A stretch of DNA of 64,000 bases from Brachypterus glaber (GCA_958510825.1 OY294049.1:8184001-8248000); one strand, 5' to 3'; counted from the first letter of the stretch, positions 42,121 to 53,636 are shown. Made by a program: numbers and translations. Notes: a model not told the origin generated them from the sequence alone.

Positions 42121-45100
42121 ATGGGCCTGTCTACAATAAATTTGCTCATTGCTTTTGCACTTGTTATTATTACTTCATTTGTGTGGTATTTTAAACAAGT
42201 AATTAGTGTCAGAAATAGACTGGATTGGGTAAAAAGGGTTCCTGGATACCCACTGATTGGAAATGCTTTGGATTTTACAAAAGGCCCTACTCGTAAGTAA
42301 AATTTTTCACTATAAATTATTATAACTAATTTTATATCATAATTAATTAAAAGCGTAATCGGACGAGCTATTTCATATTAGTACTTCTAAATCATCTCTC
42401 ACTAAATCTAAATTTATGTGTACCCCTTCGCTTTGTCATTATAAATATTGGGTGATAAGTCCCCATGTGTGCGACGCGAGCCTAATGTTTTATTTTGCAA
42501 TTTGGACGGCACACATGTGGTTTTTCTCAAATATCTCCGTCAGATTTGAAGTTATGCAAAAAAGACCTATTATAAAAGTTGTCAAGCTTAAAATTCTCTA
42601 CAAAAAACTTTCTACCACTTTTTTTTGAAATCTTAACCGGATTCGTACTATCGCTCTGTTAATTTACGGGCTTGAAATTGTTAAAACATGGTTATTTGCA
42701 AAATGCAATGCAATGCATTTGAAATTAAGGGTATGTCTAAAAAAACCTATCCTGTGTTTTGCGAAAGTCATTGCTTGTTGCAAATAACCATGTTTAATCA
42801 ATTTCATGCGCGTCGTAAATTAGCAAAGTGCTAGCTCAAAAACGGTTAAGATTTCAAAAAAAGTTATGAAATGTTTTTGTAGAAAATTTAATGCTGGATA
42901 ATTTTTATCATAACTCTTTTTTACATTACTGAAAAGTCCCTTAGGGTTCATTTCCGGATCAACCTTTATAGGAACTTTTTTTCATATTTTTGGATGTAGA
43001 ATCACCTCTTAAATTTTGGCATGGCAGTTACTGATCACCCTGTATGTAGTTTATTTAGAAATTAGTTATAACTTTTGTATTTATACTGTTTTAAAATCTA
43101 CAAGTTTTATCATTTTGCGTGAAATGCGCTAAAAGAGATTAATTCGGTTTTGAAAATTACATAATTACTATAGGTACCTACACATGCTACTTTCTTTTTT
43201 TTAGCAGAAGGACGGTCGTCTTCGAGGTCGTATTCATCATTTAAAAAGTAAAAGTTTAAATATCGGTAAATCTTAGGGGTGGTCGAATTTCATTCCGATT
43301 TTTACCAAAAACGATTCCATACGAGAACTTTGGATAGGAAATATGGTACAAATTAAGTCTTCAGCTTAAAGCTTTCTCGAGCAATAGTGACCAAAAATTT
43401 TCCCGTACTTTCTTATCGTTGAAATAACATTTTTGCATAAAAAAAACGTCGATATTAATTAATTAACCCATTAAGAACTGACCCATGAATTTACTGTATA
43501 TGAAATATTTATCAGATAGTACTATTATTAGTCCAAATAAGTTATTTTTACTAAAAAATATGCAAAAAATTATCAAGTTTTCGCTGGATTGGACTCTTCC
43601 AGTTCGTTATATTTTTCTTTCGTAAGTCCTCCAGCGCCACTTCTCTCCATCTTTTACGCGGCCTTCCTCTTTTCTTTCTTCCTTCCGGCTGTCTCCACGG
43701 CATTTGCTTAGCAACTCTATTATCTGGCATTCTTTCTAGCCACCTCAATCTACCTGCTCTTACCACATCTGCTATTTTTTTCTCCTTATACATATCGTAA
43801 ATTTCTTTATTAGTTCTCCTGACATATCCGTTTTCCATTTGTTTCCCCCCTAGGATCCTTCTAAGTATTTTTCTTTCCCATTTCAGAATACTTTCCTCTG
43901 ATTTTCTATTTTAGATCCAGGTTTCGCTATCATATTTACAAAACTGTAGGTCTAAGCACTGTTCGATATAGTAGATTATTTTTGTATATGCTAAGCCATA
44001 AATAAACAAATTGGAAACTACATGCATTTTAAAATAGGTACTGCTTACAAAAATCTGTACATCTGTATGAATATTTAGACGGTAGTCCTTAACTAATACC
44101 GTAAAACCTTGCAACTTTGCCCAAAGGGTACAACTTTGCCCATCTGCAAGGTGATGTTATTTATTTTTTTCTTCTTTAAACGTGCAATGTAGTAGAAAGG
44201 TTTGATATTAGCAGTTCGCTTTTTAGAAGTGTCAAAACACGCTCAGTACTTTAACAGCTGCCCTACTCTTGTGTTGGGCTTTAAAATCACGTAAAAATAT
44301 CGGCGATATTTTGGCGATTTTTATCACTGAAAACTAAGGTTTGCTGTGACTTTATTTATTGCAATATTTTAATGAAATTTGGACTATGTATTCCTTTCCT
44401 TATTATTACCAAAATAGTGATATTATTTTTAGCTAATGTTAAGGGGCGGCCTTTGCAAAAGAAAAATTAATTAAAATTACATATTTTTATTATAAAAACT
44501 AAACCTGTTTTTGTTATAATATTTTTAAGAAGAAACACACTGTTTATGTTCAAATTCTGTTTAAGAGAGAAGTCGTTTATTTTTTATTACTTTTAAGCTT
44601 TAATGTTATGTTACACTTCTAATAAAATGATTTTTTTAATTTTTGTAGCTTTTTTAATAAAAAAATATGTTCCTTCCTCACTTTTTAATTTTTTTATTGC
44701 ACCCCTATTCAATGCAAAACCTTTTAAAAAACTTGTACAATGGGCAAAATTGTACATCGTTAAAATTGCCTCACGGTATTTTTTTTTTTGTATTGTGGGC
44801 AAAGTTGCAGTTTTGGATGCAACTTTGCCCACCCCTTCTTTATATTTTTTTCTTGTAAATTATACACTTTGACTTAATTAACTTGACATTAGTATCAATC
44901 GGTTGGCTTAATTACTTTTAACGATTTTTTTTTTCACAAAAATGTTATTGCAAGGTTTTACGGTATATAAATAACATTTTGTAATTGATGCTTGTAGTAC
45001 ACTGATAATTCGTTACCGTAGTAAATACTAAACGTTTTTGCCTGTTTGGAACTAGTGTTGCCGCCTAAAGCGATAGTTATCGCCAATAAATACCTCTCGT

Positions 45101-48100
45101 ATCGCAACTACCATGCGATAGTTCAAAAATTATCGTCTCGCACAAACGATAACGAGAGGCCTCTCGTTATCGCCTACCTCTCGCCTACCTCTCGCGATAA
45201 GGATACTTATCGTTCCAGCGTAAAACTTGAATATTTCAGCCATCTAATATTAGTTAAAGGAATTTGACACAAACGTCATTATTTAATTTTTGAATTTAAT
45301 AATGCAAATATATTCTTTAATAGGCATTATGCATCATACATTAGCACATAATAAAAGGCTTTTGTCTTTTAAAATCATATCCAAGGCAGGAACCTCTTCA
45401 ACATTGTCCTATTTTTATAGCAGATACAAAAACATGAACTCCAGGCAGATGCACTAAGTACCTAACTCGGACTATAGTAAGTACGGTAGTATTTGACTAA
45501 TACGAGGGGTAATTTAAAAGAAGGCAAACATTCCAGATCTGGTGTTTGTAGGATTTGAGTGCTAAACATCAATTTTAACAGTGTTTATATATTTTGCTTT
45601 CCCATGTTTACTTTCTCATAAAGTATTGGCATAGAATAGAATAGAATACTTTCTTTATGAGAAAGTAAACATGGGAAAGCAAAATATACAAACAATGTTA
45701 AAATTGATGTTTAGCACTCAAATCCTACAAACACCAGATCTGTAATTTTTGCCTTCTTTTAAATTACCCCTCGTATTAGTCAAATACTACCGAACTTACT
45801 ATAGTCCTAGTTAGGTACTTAGTGCATCTGCCTGTAGTTCATGTTTTTGTATCTGCTATAAAAATAGGACAATGTTGAAGAGGTTCCTGCCTTGGATACG
45901 ATTTTAAAAGATAAAAGCCTTTTATTATGTGCTAATGTATGATGCATAATGCCTATTAAAGAATATATTTGCATTTTAAAAATCATTAAATTCAAAAATT
46001 AAATAATGACGTTTGTGTCAAATATTTTTATCTGATTTTAGGTGGCTTCAACATTCGACTGTCTCTGACTGTACGATAGTTATCACTCTCGCATCGGTCT
46101 CGTTACGGGCGAGAGGCCTCTCGTTATCGATACGATATTTTTTCACCTCTCGCTATCGTTCTGTCCAACGATAACAAGACGATAGCGAGACGATAGGCCT
46201 TAGGCGGCAACACTATTTGGAACGACGGGCAACATTTTTTATTAATTACAAGTTGTAACACTAAAACATAACGTTGTTCTGTTATGTTTTAGTGTAACAA
46301 CTTGTAATGAATAACAAATGTTACCTGGGGTTCCAAATAGGCAAAAACGTATAGAATTTACTACGATTTGTCAGTGTATATATTTTCTCTTATTTTATAA
46401 ACTATTTTCAATATTAATTACGCTACAGTTTTATCGGTGTGCTTACCTATTAATGGTTTTAGATTTTCTTACTCAGCTCTCAGAATACATAAAAACGTAC
46501 GGAAAAATAGTTTACGTTCAAATAAGTATACAAAACCTTCTGGTAGTAACAGACTACAAATTTTTGGAGCATGTTTTAAGTTCGAACTCATTAAGTGTCT
46601 TGAGCAAGTCGCAGAATTATAAATTTTTAAACAACTGGATTGGAACTGGGCTTTTAACATCTGGAGGCAGGTATTATTTAGTTATGATATTTTTAGACAT
46701 GTCCCCGTTTTAACTACGTTATAGGAAATGACGGCTCTGCGCGGGTATAAATGGTGCACAAACCGGACTTAAGCGGATGAATTTCATCCGCTCAAGTTCA
46801 GATTACGTGTCATCCATTTATACTCGCGAAGACCCGTCATTTTCTATAGGGTAGTCTCAAGTTAGTAGACATAGATCTAGTGTCTCTAGTTTTAATTCCG
46901 GTGCGTCACCGGGTTATACACCGAGAAAAATAATGTAAGTAAAAATTTTACTAATTACCTAGGTAGGGTGATTGGATCGGCCACGAATTCGATATTAATT
47001 ACAAAAAAAAAAAGAATATATTTCGCTTTAGTTAAACACCGAGAAAAATAATGTAAGTAAAAATTTTACTAATTACCTAGGTAGGGTGATTGGATCGGCC
47101 ACGAATTCGATATTAATTACAAAAAAAAAAGAATATATTTCGCTTTAGTGTTCTTTTTATGATCTTTTCTCGGTGATGATTTTCCGCCAAATTTTAAGTT
47201 TTCATAGCCCAACTGTCATTTTTTGTATACGGGTTAAAATGGCCTAATAGACCAATTGACCGAGAGCGGGTCAGTTCATCCTAACTATGCCTAATATTTA
47301 TTTATTTTTTTTTTAATTATTTTAGGTTCAAAATGGAAATCAAGAAGAAAAATTATAACCCCAGCATTTCATTTTCAAATTTTAGAAGAATTTGTGGAAA
47401 TTTTCGAAAAACAAGTGGATATTCTTGTAAACAAATTTGAACAATATGTGGACAAGGATGAATTGAATGTCTATCCTTTCGTGTCCTTGTGTGCTTTGGA
47501 CGTTATATGCGGTATGTACATACATACATAGACTGTTAAACACATTTTTCTCCTTTCTTGGTCAGTCAGGTAAAAAAAAACGGGTTTTTTTGAAAAAGCC
47601 TACTAAGCAGTATTCTGTCCAACATATTTTTAAGTAAAATCTCATGTCTTGGTATGGCACCCACTATTTGTTTCCTTGTCCTAAGTAACCTTGCCATATC
47701 TAGGATACACTGTTTCCCAGGTATCTCCAATGCGCTCTCGTTTGTATCTACCTATCTTTCTCAACAACCTTTTAAAAATTGTGGCAAAAATTTTACAAGA
47801 TTCAGGTCTGTTCTCCTCTTCAGCTTTTCCATTCTTTTATTTTAGAAACTGCAATGGGTACGTCCATAAATGCCCAAACTAATTCCACATTGGACTACAT
47901 AACTGCGACAAAGCAAATGTGTAAAATTATCGTAGACAGATCCTTTTCACCAGTTGAAATGTTTGACACTTTATATCCACTCACCAAGAATTACTGGAGA
48001 GAAAAGAGGGCCCTGAAGATCATTCACAAACATACAAAGGCAGTTATCGAGTCTAGGAAGAAAGAACTGAAAAATCGACAGACAGATACTAACTTGGTGG

Positions 48101-50752
48101 ATGATATAGGAGTAAAGAAAAAGGTTGCATTTTTGGATTTACTTCTGCAGAGCACAATTGATGGAAAACCTCTGTCTGAGGAGGACATCCATGAAGAAGT
48201 TGATACCTTTATGTTTGAGGTTAGTATTTACAGTACAGCTTATAAGCTTACAGCATATAATTATTTACGAAATGTATTATAAAATAGTTTACAAGGGTTT
48301 ACAATACGAAGTATTTCGAGTTAAATCAAGTTATAACTGACAACATAATGTGCTAAAATATTTACCATAGGTAAATATTTTAGCACACTGTATTTTCAAT
48401 AGGGATTCCAGGTTTCGGGATCCTATCCTGAAATCCCCAAATCCAGAAATTTTCAAAAAGTTCGGGATCCCGATTAAACATTAAACAACACTTTTTTCTA
48501 CTTGGGAACGTAGTGCGTCATCCTGCCTCCACCCCCTCGGTATGCCTCTGTTAGCATTGTAACTTTTCTATTTAAAATGTCTTAGGGGCCATATCCGTAC
48601 ATTTTTAACAAAATTACTCTATTTAGGAAACAAACAATATGTATACATATTAAAATTTTAATAGGCATGCCAAGTAAAATTTAATCTTTAATTATAAATC
48701 TAATAAACAAATCTCGTAAATATAAATAAATATATAGAGACATAATAATACATAATATTATGTAACCTTGAAATTTTAGTAATGATAGTATGATAATCAA
48801 TAGGGTGCCACTAATTTCGACTTTTTTTTTTAATTTTAAAGGTCACCCCCAAAGTTGTTCATTGGGGTGAGTAGATTACCACCCCATTTTTTCAGAATTT
48901 TTAAAAAATGTTTAGAGGTGACGCACAGTCGTTTTTGCAAAAATAATAGTTTCTCCTGATTTAATTTTTTTTAGGGCCTATTAAAGATAATAAAAATGTT
49001 TTTTCCAATGTTTGCCGATCTAGGATAAATAGGGAAGAACCATGATTTTTTTTCAATTTTTTTCATCAACAAACAGCCCTGTTGTGACCTTGAAAAGTTT
49101 CAATTTTTCACAAAACGGCTTTGTTGTGACCTTGAAAATTCAAAATTTTGAAGTTATCCCAAGTTTAGGGTGCCAGAAATAGCACATTCGATTTTTTTAC
49201 CCCGGTCAAAAAATTTTTGGTAACACTTGCATGTGTCCTGACTTAAAAGCCATACATAAATATTTGATCCTATATACAGGGTGTCCGATTTTTTTTTTTA
49301 ATTAGACGATTTTTCTACATTTTTTACACTTTTTATTTCTTTAGGATCCACGACGAATAAAAAAGATATTTTTATGCAAGAAAGAGTAGTAAAGGAATAA
49401 TCTTTATTTTTTTAGAAACACTCCAACAGAATCGGCCTTAAGACCTTAAGAATTTATAATTTTATTATTTTTTAATTAACTAACCAAACCCTGTTTTGCA
49501 TAAAAAATATCTTTTTTATTCGTCGTGGGCCATAACGGAATAAAAAGTGTAAAAAATGTAGACAAATCGTGTAATTAAAAAAAAAAAACATTTTTTTTTG
49601 TACACCCTATATATAGGATCCAATATTGATATATGGCTTTTAAGTCAGGACACATGTAAGTGTTACAAAAAAATGTTTGACCAGGGTAAAAAAATTGAAT
49701 GTGCTATTTCTGGCACCCTAAAGTTGGGATAACATCAAAATTTTGAATTTTCAAGGTCACAACAAAGCCGTTTTGTGAAAAATTGAAAAAAATCAGAGTT
49801 CTTCCCTATTTATCCTAGATCTCCATACCGTGCAACAAAAATTATTTATCATTAATAGGCCCTAAAAAAAATTAAATCCGGAGGAACGATTATTTTTGAA
49901 AAAACCGGCTGTGCGCCACCTCTAAATATATTTTTTTATTCTGAAAAAATAGGGTGGTAACCTACTGACCCCCTGACAAAATTTGGGGGATAATACCTTT
50001 AAAATTCATTAAAATGTCAAAACTCGGGGCACCCTAATAGTCAAGAATCATTTAATGATACGTACATAGGCTAAATTAGTTAAAAAGCATTTAATCATAT
50101 GTACAAAGACTAAAAATTATGCTTTTAATTATCAAATTTCCATATAAAATATAAGTTATAATTTATAACAAAGGTTGGCAAAATTACATTGCATAGCGAT
50201 AATACCACAGTAATGCATGATAATATCACTTGGATTCAGGGCCTGAATTTCAGGCCAAATCCCATTGTGTATACTACCTTCTGTGGACTGTAGTATTAGT
50301 AGTAAATTTTTGGGTTGGCCAAAGCCGGACAACTAGGCCATTTCTGGCCCTTTTTGTCACCCCAGGCAATCCCAGCCATTTACTAATTACTAACTGTGGA
50401 CTGTAACTGTGACTTTCGACCTCTGTCAACAATTCTTAAAGTGGTCCCTATAACCCCTAATTAATAAGTTGTTTCTTTTATAGAAATTTAACAAACTATT
50501 ATTTCTGTTACCTAGCTCAATCCATAGCAAAGTTTACCTAATGTAGCTTCTCTTATTCTAGCAATTTTTGTAAAGGAGGCAAAAAATTATTGAGTCCAAT
50601 GTAAGTCCCTGAATGATAATCATCATCAACCTCATCCACAGTGATTATAATCACTGTTGATTTACCAACGCATTTTGTTCTAGGGCCACGATACAACATC
50701 ATCAGCCATTTCTTTTGCATTATATTGTCTGGCAAAATATCCAGATGTCCAG
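42121..50752 (+). CDS. CYP4-family cytochrome P450, exons 1-5 (3' part missing)
   Basis: Exons are 42121-42292, 46463-46666, 47326-47511, 47846-48219 and 50684-50752, giving about 335 residues in one frame. P450s of this family are ER-anchored monooxygenases that use NADPH-P450 reductase. Seen: an N-terminal anchor (LLIAFALVIITSFVWYF), the proline hinge RVPGYPLIGNALDF, the C-helix WKSRRK, the CYP4-type ETAMGTSINAQ, and the CYP4 signature EVDTFMFEGHDTTSSA (I-helix oxygen-activation motif). ExxR, PERF and the haem-Cys motif are not in these exons and were not found in the rest of the window. The ATG at 42121 is chosen over one at 42004 because it directly precedes the anchor. Intron 2 needs a GC donor to stay in frame. 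Confidence 0.93.
42450..43040. mobile_element. Foldback/TIR element in P450 intron 1
   Basis: GGGTGATAAGT at the left and CTGATCACCC at the right. Internal arms pair around ATGGTTATTTGCAAAATGCA/TTGCAAATAACCATG and GAAATCTTAACCG/CGGTTAAGATTTC. Non-coding. Confidence 0.6.
43551..43960 (-). pseudogene. RTE-like non-LTR retrotransposon C-terminal remnant
   Basis: On the minus strand: KYDSETWI, a stop, then LKWERKILRRILGG, YVRRTNKEIYDMYKEKKIAD and RLRWLERMPDNRVAK ... KRGRPRKRW. This is the conserved C-terminal tail found after the RT domain in RTE-type and related insect elements. One stop separates the pieces and no RT core remains. Confidence 0.8.
44096..44966. mobile_element. TIR element ATACCGTAAAACCTTGCAA
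   Basis: ATACCGTAAAACCTTGCAAC at 44096 pairs with TTGCAAGGTTTTACGGTAT at 44948-44966. AACTTTGCCCA occurs repeatedly inside, in both orientations. 871 bp with no supported ORF. Confidence 0.8.
44998..46380. repeat. ~210-bp palindromic MITE split by a hAT-like foldback
   Basis: TACACTGATAATTCGTTACC ... ACGTTTTTGCCTGTTTGGAAC at the left (44998-45052), resumed at 46216-46264, pairs with 46272-46380 (GTTATGTTTTAGTGTAACAA ... TTTGTCAGTGTATA). The right arm is uninterrupted and serves as the empty-site control for the insertion at 45053-46215. It ends about 80 bp before exon 2 of the P450. Confidence 0.85.
45053..46215. mobile_element. Non-autonomous hAT-like element with subterminal repeats and a 380-bp-arm palindrome
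   Basis: TIR TAGTGTTGCCGCCTAA / TTAGGCGGCAACACTA, exact 8-bp target duplication TTTGGAAC (45045-45052 and 46216-46223). 8-bp duplications and TAGTGTTGCC-like ends are typical of hAT. Subterminal segments are dense in CTCTCGTTATCG and its complement. The interior 45263-46023 is a near-perfect inverted repeat with a loop of only about 10-25 bp. No transposase. Confidence 0.9.
46713..46857. mobile_element. Palindromic MITE in P450 intron 2 (GACGGGTYTKCGCGRGTATAAATG)
   Basis: ATAGGAAATGACGGCTCTGC pairs with the right end, and inside are GCGGATGAATTTCATCCGCT and TATAAATG. A second copy lies at 52485-52590. Confidence 0.8.
46918..47155 (+). repeat. Near-perfect 118-bp tandem duplication in P450 intron 2
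   Basis: Two units (from ACACCGAGAAAAATAATGTA at 46918 and 47036) differ only by one A in an A-run. CTTTTCTCGGTG at about 47164 is an inverse partial copy of the unit start. Confidence 0.9.
48349..48388. other. Perfect-stem hairpin in P450 intron 4
   Basis: GTGCTAAAATATTTACC - short loop - GGTAAATATTTTAGCAC, a 17-bp uninterrupted stem about 130 bp downstream of exon 4. Confidence 0.8.
48801..50036. mobile_element. 1.24-kb foldback element in P450 intron 4
   Basis: TAGGGTGCCACTAATTTCGAC at the left pairs with GTCAAAACTCGGGGCACCCTA at the right. The arms of about 550 bp pair throughout (for example AAAATTTTGAAGTTATCCCA; GTCCTGACTTAAAAGCCATA; CACGACGAATAAAAAAGATA) around a ~100-bp loop. No ORF. 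Confidence 0.88.
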
Positions 50753-50883
50753 GTAAGAAGATAGCGAATAAAAACTATACTCTTTTTTAGAGTTCCTGTA
50801 TCAAGGGACACTAAACTGTCACTTCATTCGGAACTATTTTTTATACATTTAAGCATTTTAGAAACAAGCTTTTGATGAAGTGG

Positions 50884-51083
50884 NNNNNNNNNNNNNNNNN
50901 NNNNNNNNNNNNNNNNNNNNNNNNNNNNNNNNNNNNNNNNNNNNNNNNNNNNNNNNNNNNNNNNNNNNNNNNNNNNNNNNNNNNNNNNNNNNNNNNNNNN
51001 NNNNNNNNNNNNNNNNNNNNNNNNNNNNNNNNNNNNNNNNNNNNNNNNNNNNNNNNNNNNNNNNNNNNNNNNNNNNNNNNNNN
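50884..51083. other. Assembly gap of 200 N
   Basis: A round-number run of Ns of unknown true length, 131 bp after the donor of P450 exon 5 and directly abutting an AATGTA-word array. More P450 exons could lie here. Confidence 0.99.
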
Positions 51084-51305
51084 CACTGACCTATTTTTGT
51101 ACATGTATTGTAAATAATGTACATTATTTACAATATTGTACGAATAATGTAAATAATGTAAGAAAAATGTAGTACTGTAAGGTAATGTCGAAATAATGTA
51201 AATAATGTCTAAAAATGTAGTACTGTAGAATACTGTCGAAATAATGTCGGTAATGTAAGTAATGTCCACTAAATGTAAAGTACTGTAGGGCAATGTACGA
51301 GGCAG
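51084..51305 (+). repeat. AATGTA/ACTGTA word array, copy 1
   Basis: Starts GTACATGTATTGTAAATAAT. About 25 tightly spaced AATGTA, ACTGTA or AATGTC words follow, many 9 bases apart. Confidence 0.8.
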
Positions 51306-51539
51306 ACGGCTTCCTACGGCACAGTCGGAAAAATATTAAAAAAGGCCTGTAAACGGCTCAGAATCCATAAAAAATTGGAAAATCGAGGGCCCGGTATAGC
51401 TAAAATAGACCAAATGGCCATGTGAGGGCCTGTTTATTACTGGGGCCCGGTCGGCTTTTGACGACCCTGCCTTACGGCCAGTCCGCCACTGGTACGAGGT
51501 AATGTAGGATGTTAGGTGAAGATTAACATAAATTTAGGT

Positions 51540-51900
51540 TAATATATGTATAAAAATATATTAATAAACAAGCCGTGAAGATATGTAATGCTACGCATTC
51601 CAGTATATATCATTCACAGTACATTGTATAATTTTCTCAAAAAATTTAAAACAAAAAAAAAACTTTTTTTTAAATTTTATTTTGAAAAACGAAAAATAAA
51701 AAAAATTAAATTATTAACTTGAAATTTGTAACACGTAAAAAATACTGCTGCCAACAAAATATTACTTTCCCATATAGTCCTAAAAAATTAATTTAAAAAA
51801 TTATTATTTTGAAAAAAAAAATTATCCCTTAATAGAATTAGATCCTGGGGGTTTTCCGTCTCGCTCAAAATGAATTTATTCTTTTTTAAATTCTTGATTC
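51540..51900 (-). repeat. Dispersed repeat, inverse copy of the 38.7-39.1 kb repeat
   Basis: The complement of 51560-51640 matches the end of the repeat adjoining gene B exon 3 (GGAATGCGTAGCATTACATA). The A/T homopolymer-rich body is also shared. Confidence 0.6.
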
Positions 51901-52030
51901 ATATAACCCATAGGACCACCCATATTTACCAACTTTTATCAGCTAATTAAAAAAATATCAATAGTGCTGTCAACAAAATAATACCTTTCCCTTTAGGCGT
52001 AGATTTATTTAAACCAAAAAACTAAAGAAA

Positions 52031-52210
52031 TATATAATATACACCCCTTTTGAGATTATACAAGACATAGAAAACAAAGACAGAACGATTAGATCAAGGC
52101 TGACGTGATTGTAGTGGGATGCGATGCGCTGTGTTTTATAAAAAAAACACGTCAGCCTCGATCTTTGTTTTCTCCGTTTAGTATAATTTCAAACGGGCTG
52201 TATATTATAT
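52031..52210. mobile_element. Palindromic MITE (TATATAATATACACCCCTTT)
   Basis: TATAATATACACCCCTTTTGAG pairs with the complement near 52190-52210. Inside, AGATCAAGGCTGACGTG and CACGTCAGCCTCGATCT form a strong stem. 180 bp. Confidence 0.75.
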
Positions 52211-52484
52211 TTTTAAATAATAAAATATATATGATATATTTATTTTTTTTTTTTAAATACCCAATTACATACATACAATACATTACCCCATCTGATTTTT
52301 CCAAAAACAATCCCAGCCTAGAACTCTGGTTAAGCATGCTTAGCTTGCTAGCAAACTGTGATCAAAATAAAAAACGTCAAGAAGCGTAAAAAAAGCAATT
52401 CAAGGGTGGAGATAGATTTTTTAAAATATTAAATTGTCTTCTATTAGTCCCAAAACCCCTATGTGCGAATTTTTATCACTTCCC

Positions 52485-52590
52485 TTCTGAAAATGAACCG
52501 GACTTGAGCGGATGAAGTTTACCCGCTCAAGTCCGGTATGTGCAACATTTATACCCGCGCAAACCCGTCATTTTCAATAGGGTTAATTAT
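52485..52590. mobile_element. Second copy of the CCGGACTTGAGCGGATGAA MITE
   Basis: ACCGGACTTGAGCGGATGAA/ACCCGCTCAAGTCCGGT stem and CGCGCAAACCCGTCATTTTC end, matching 46713-46857. Confidence 0.75.
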
Positions 52591-52703
52591 AAAAATATAA
52601 ATACGAGTGGTTCCACTACCTTAAAAGGGGAAGGCAGAATTTTTTAAATATCAAATTCGTTTTCAGAAAGACGAAAAACCCCAGGTTCTAACTCTTCAGG
52701 TTA

Positions 52704-52704
<1 letters not shown>

Positions 52705-52769
<65 letters not shown>
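52705..52769 (+). repeat. (AT)n microsatellite
   Basis: About 32 uninterrupted AT dinucleotides. Confidence 0.97.
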
Positions 52770-52772
<3 letters not shown>

Positions 52773-53039
52773 GAGGTGGTTCTACCCCATTAAGGGCTAA
52801 GGATAGAATTTATTTAATATCAAATACATTTGCGAGTCTCAAAACCTCCAAATATCAATTTTTGTAAATAGTAAACGAAAATATATTATTTCTCTAACTT
52901 TCCCCTTATAAAATCTTTAGGGTCGGTTATCTCGGAATCTGAACCAACGATTTTTTTTTCTTAGCGGATTTTTGATTCAGCGTCAAAAAATATGTAAAAA
53001 AACATTAAAATAAAGTTCGCATAAAACCCTTGTAAACCA

Positions 53040-53200
53040 GTGTAATCAACTTACGGTTTAAATTTGAAGTCTTTAGCCCAAAGCGTTCTTGAGTTATTGT
53101 GGTCACAAAGTTCCCGGACACACAGACCGACAGACCGACTGAGAGACTTTTTTTTGACGGAAATCATATTTTTTGGATATAAAACGTCCAGGTTTTTGTA
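53040..53200 (+). repeat. GACAGACCGACTGA repeat copy
   Basis: AAATTTGAAGTCTTTAGCCC - AAAGCGTTCTTGAGTTATTG - GGACACACAGACCGACAGAC, the same layout as at 13970-14050 and the complement of 24240-24330. Confidence 0.75.
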
Positions 53201-53219
53201 GGTTTTATTTTTTTAAATT

Positions 53220-53636
53220 TAAAATGCGATTTTTTGTTTTTTTTTTTTGCAACATTTTATTAATATCATTTAAAATTAGTTTAAAAGTATAATTGACATA
53301 AAATAAACCACTTCAAAAATTGTTTAATTTTTTTAAAGAAATTTTAACAAAATTTCCCATTTTTAAACCTAGTTTAAAACCACAAAAATTGCTCCCAAAA
53401 AATAAAAAAATATTTGGTTAAATAGAGAATTTTATAAGCTCTAAAATAACATATCACACAAATCCCCTTTCTATTTTAAAAAAATATCCCCCCTTGCCCC
53501 CCTGTCACCATTGTGCCATATAAAATATGTACCAAAAAGTTATTTGGGTTATGTTATTTAGGTGTTTTTCAAGTTGATATCTTAATTCGTTTAAAAGTTA
53601 ATGGAGGGGGCGGACTTTAGACATGCACTGTATAAT
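53220..53636. repeat. Half copy of the 21.3-22.0 kb foldback family
   Basis: AGAATTTTATAAGCTCTAAA, CCCCCTTGCCCCCC and GTTGATATCTTAATTCGTTTAAAAGTTAA then GCACTGTATAA parallel the right arm of the element at 21279-21988. The left arm is degraded. Confidence 0.65.

Larger units (their letters stand above)
42293..46462 (+). other. P450 intron 1 (4.2 kb), packed with transposable elements
   Basis: Donor C|GTAAGT, acceptor GGTTTTAG. Contents are annotated separately: TIR element 42450-43040, RTE-like fossil 43551-43960, TIR element 44096-44966, and nested foldbacks 44998-46380. Confidence 0.8.

Noticed and set aside
44603..44872. 89-codon frames on both strands
   Set aside because: AT-rich interior of a TIR element with AACTTTGCCC repeats. 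No recognisable motif, and both strands are open to similar extent.
50841..51293. Frames running across the N block
   Set aside because: Most codons are N. There is no evidence for coding.
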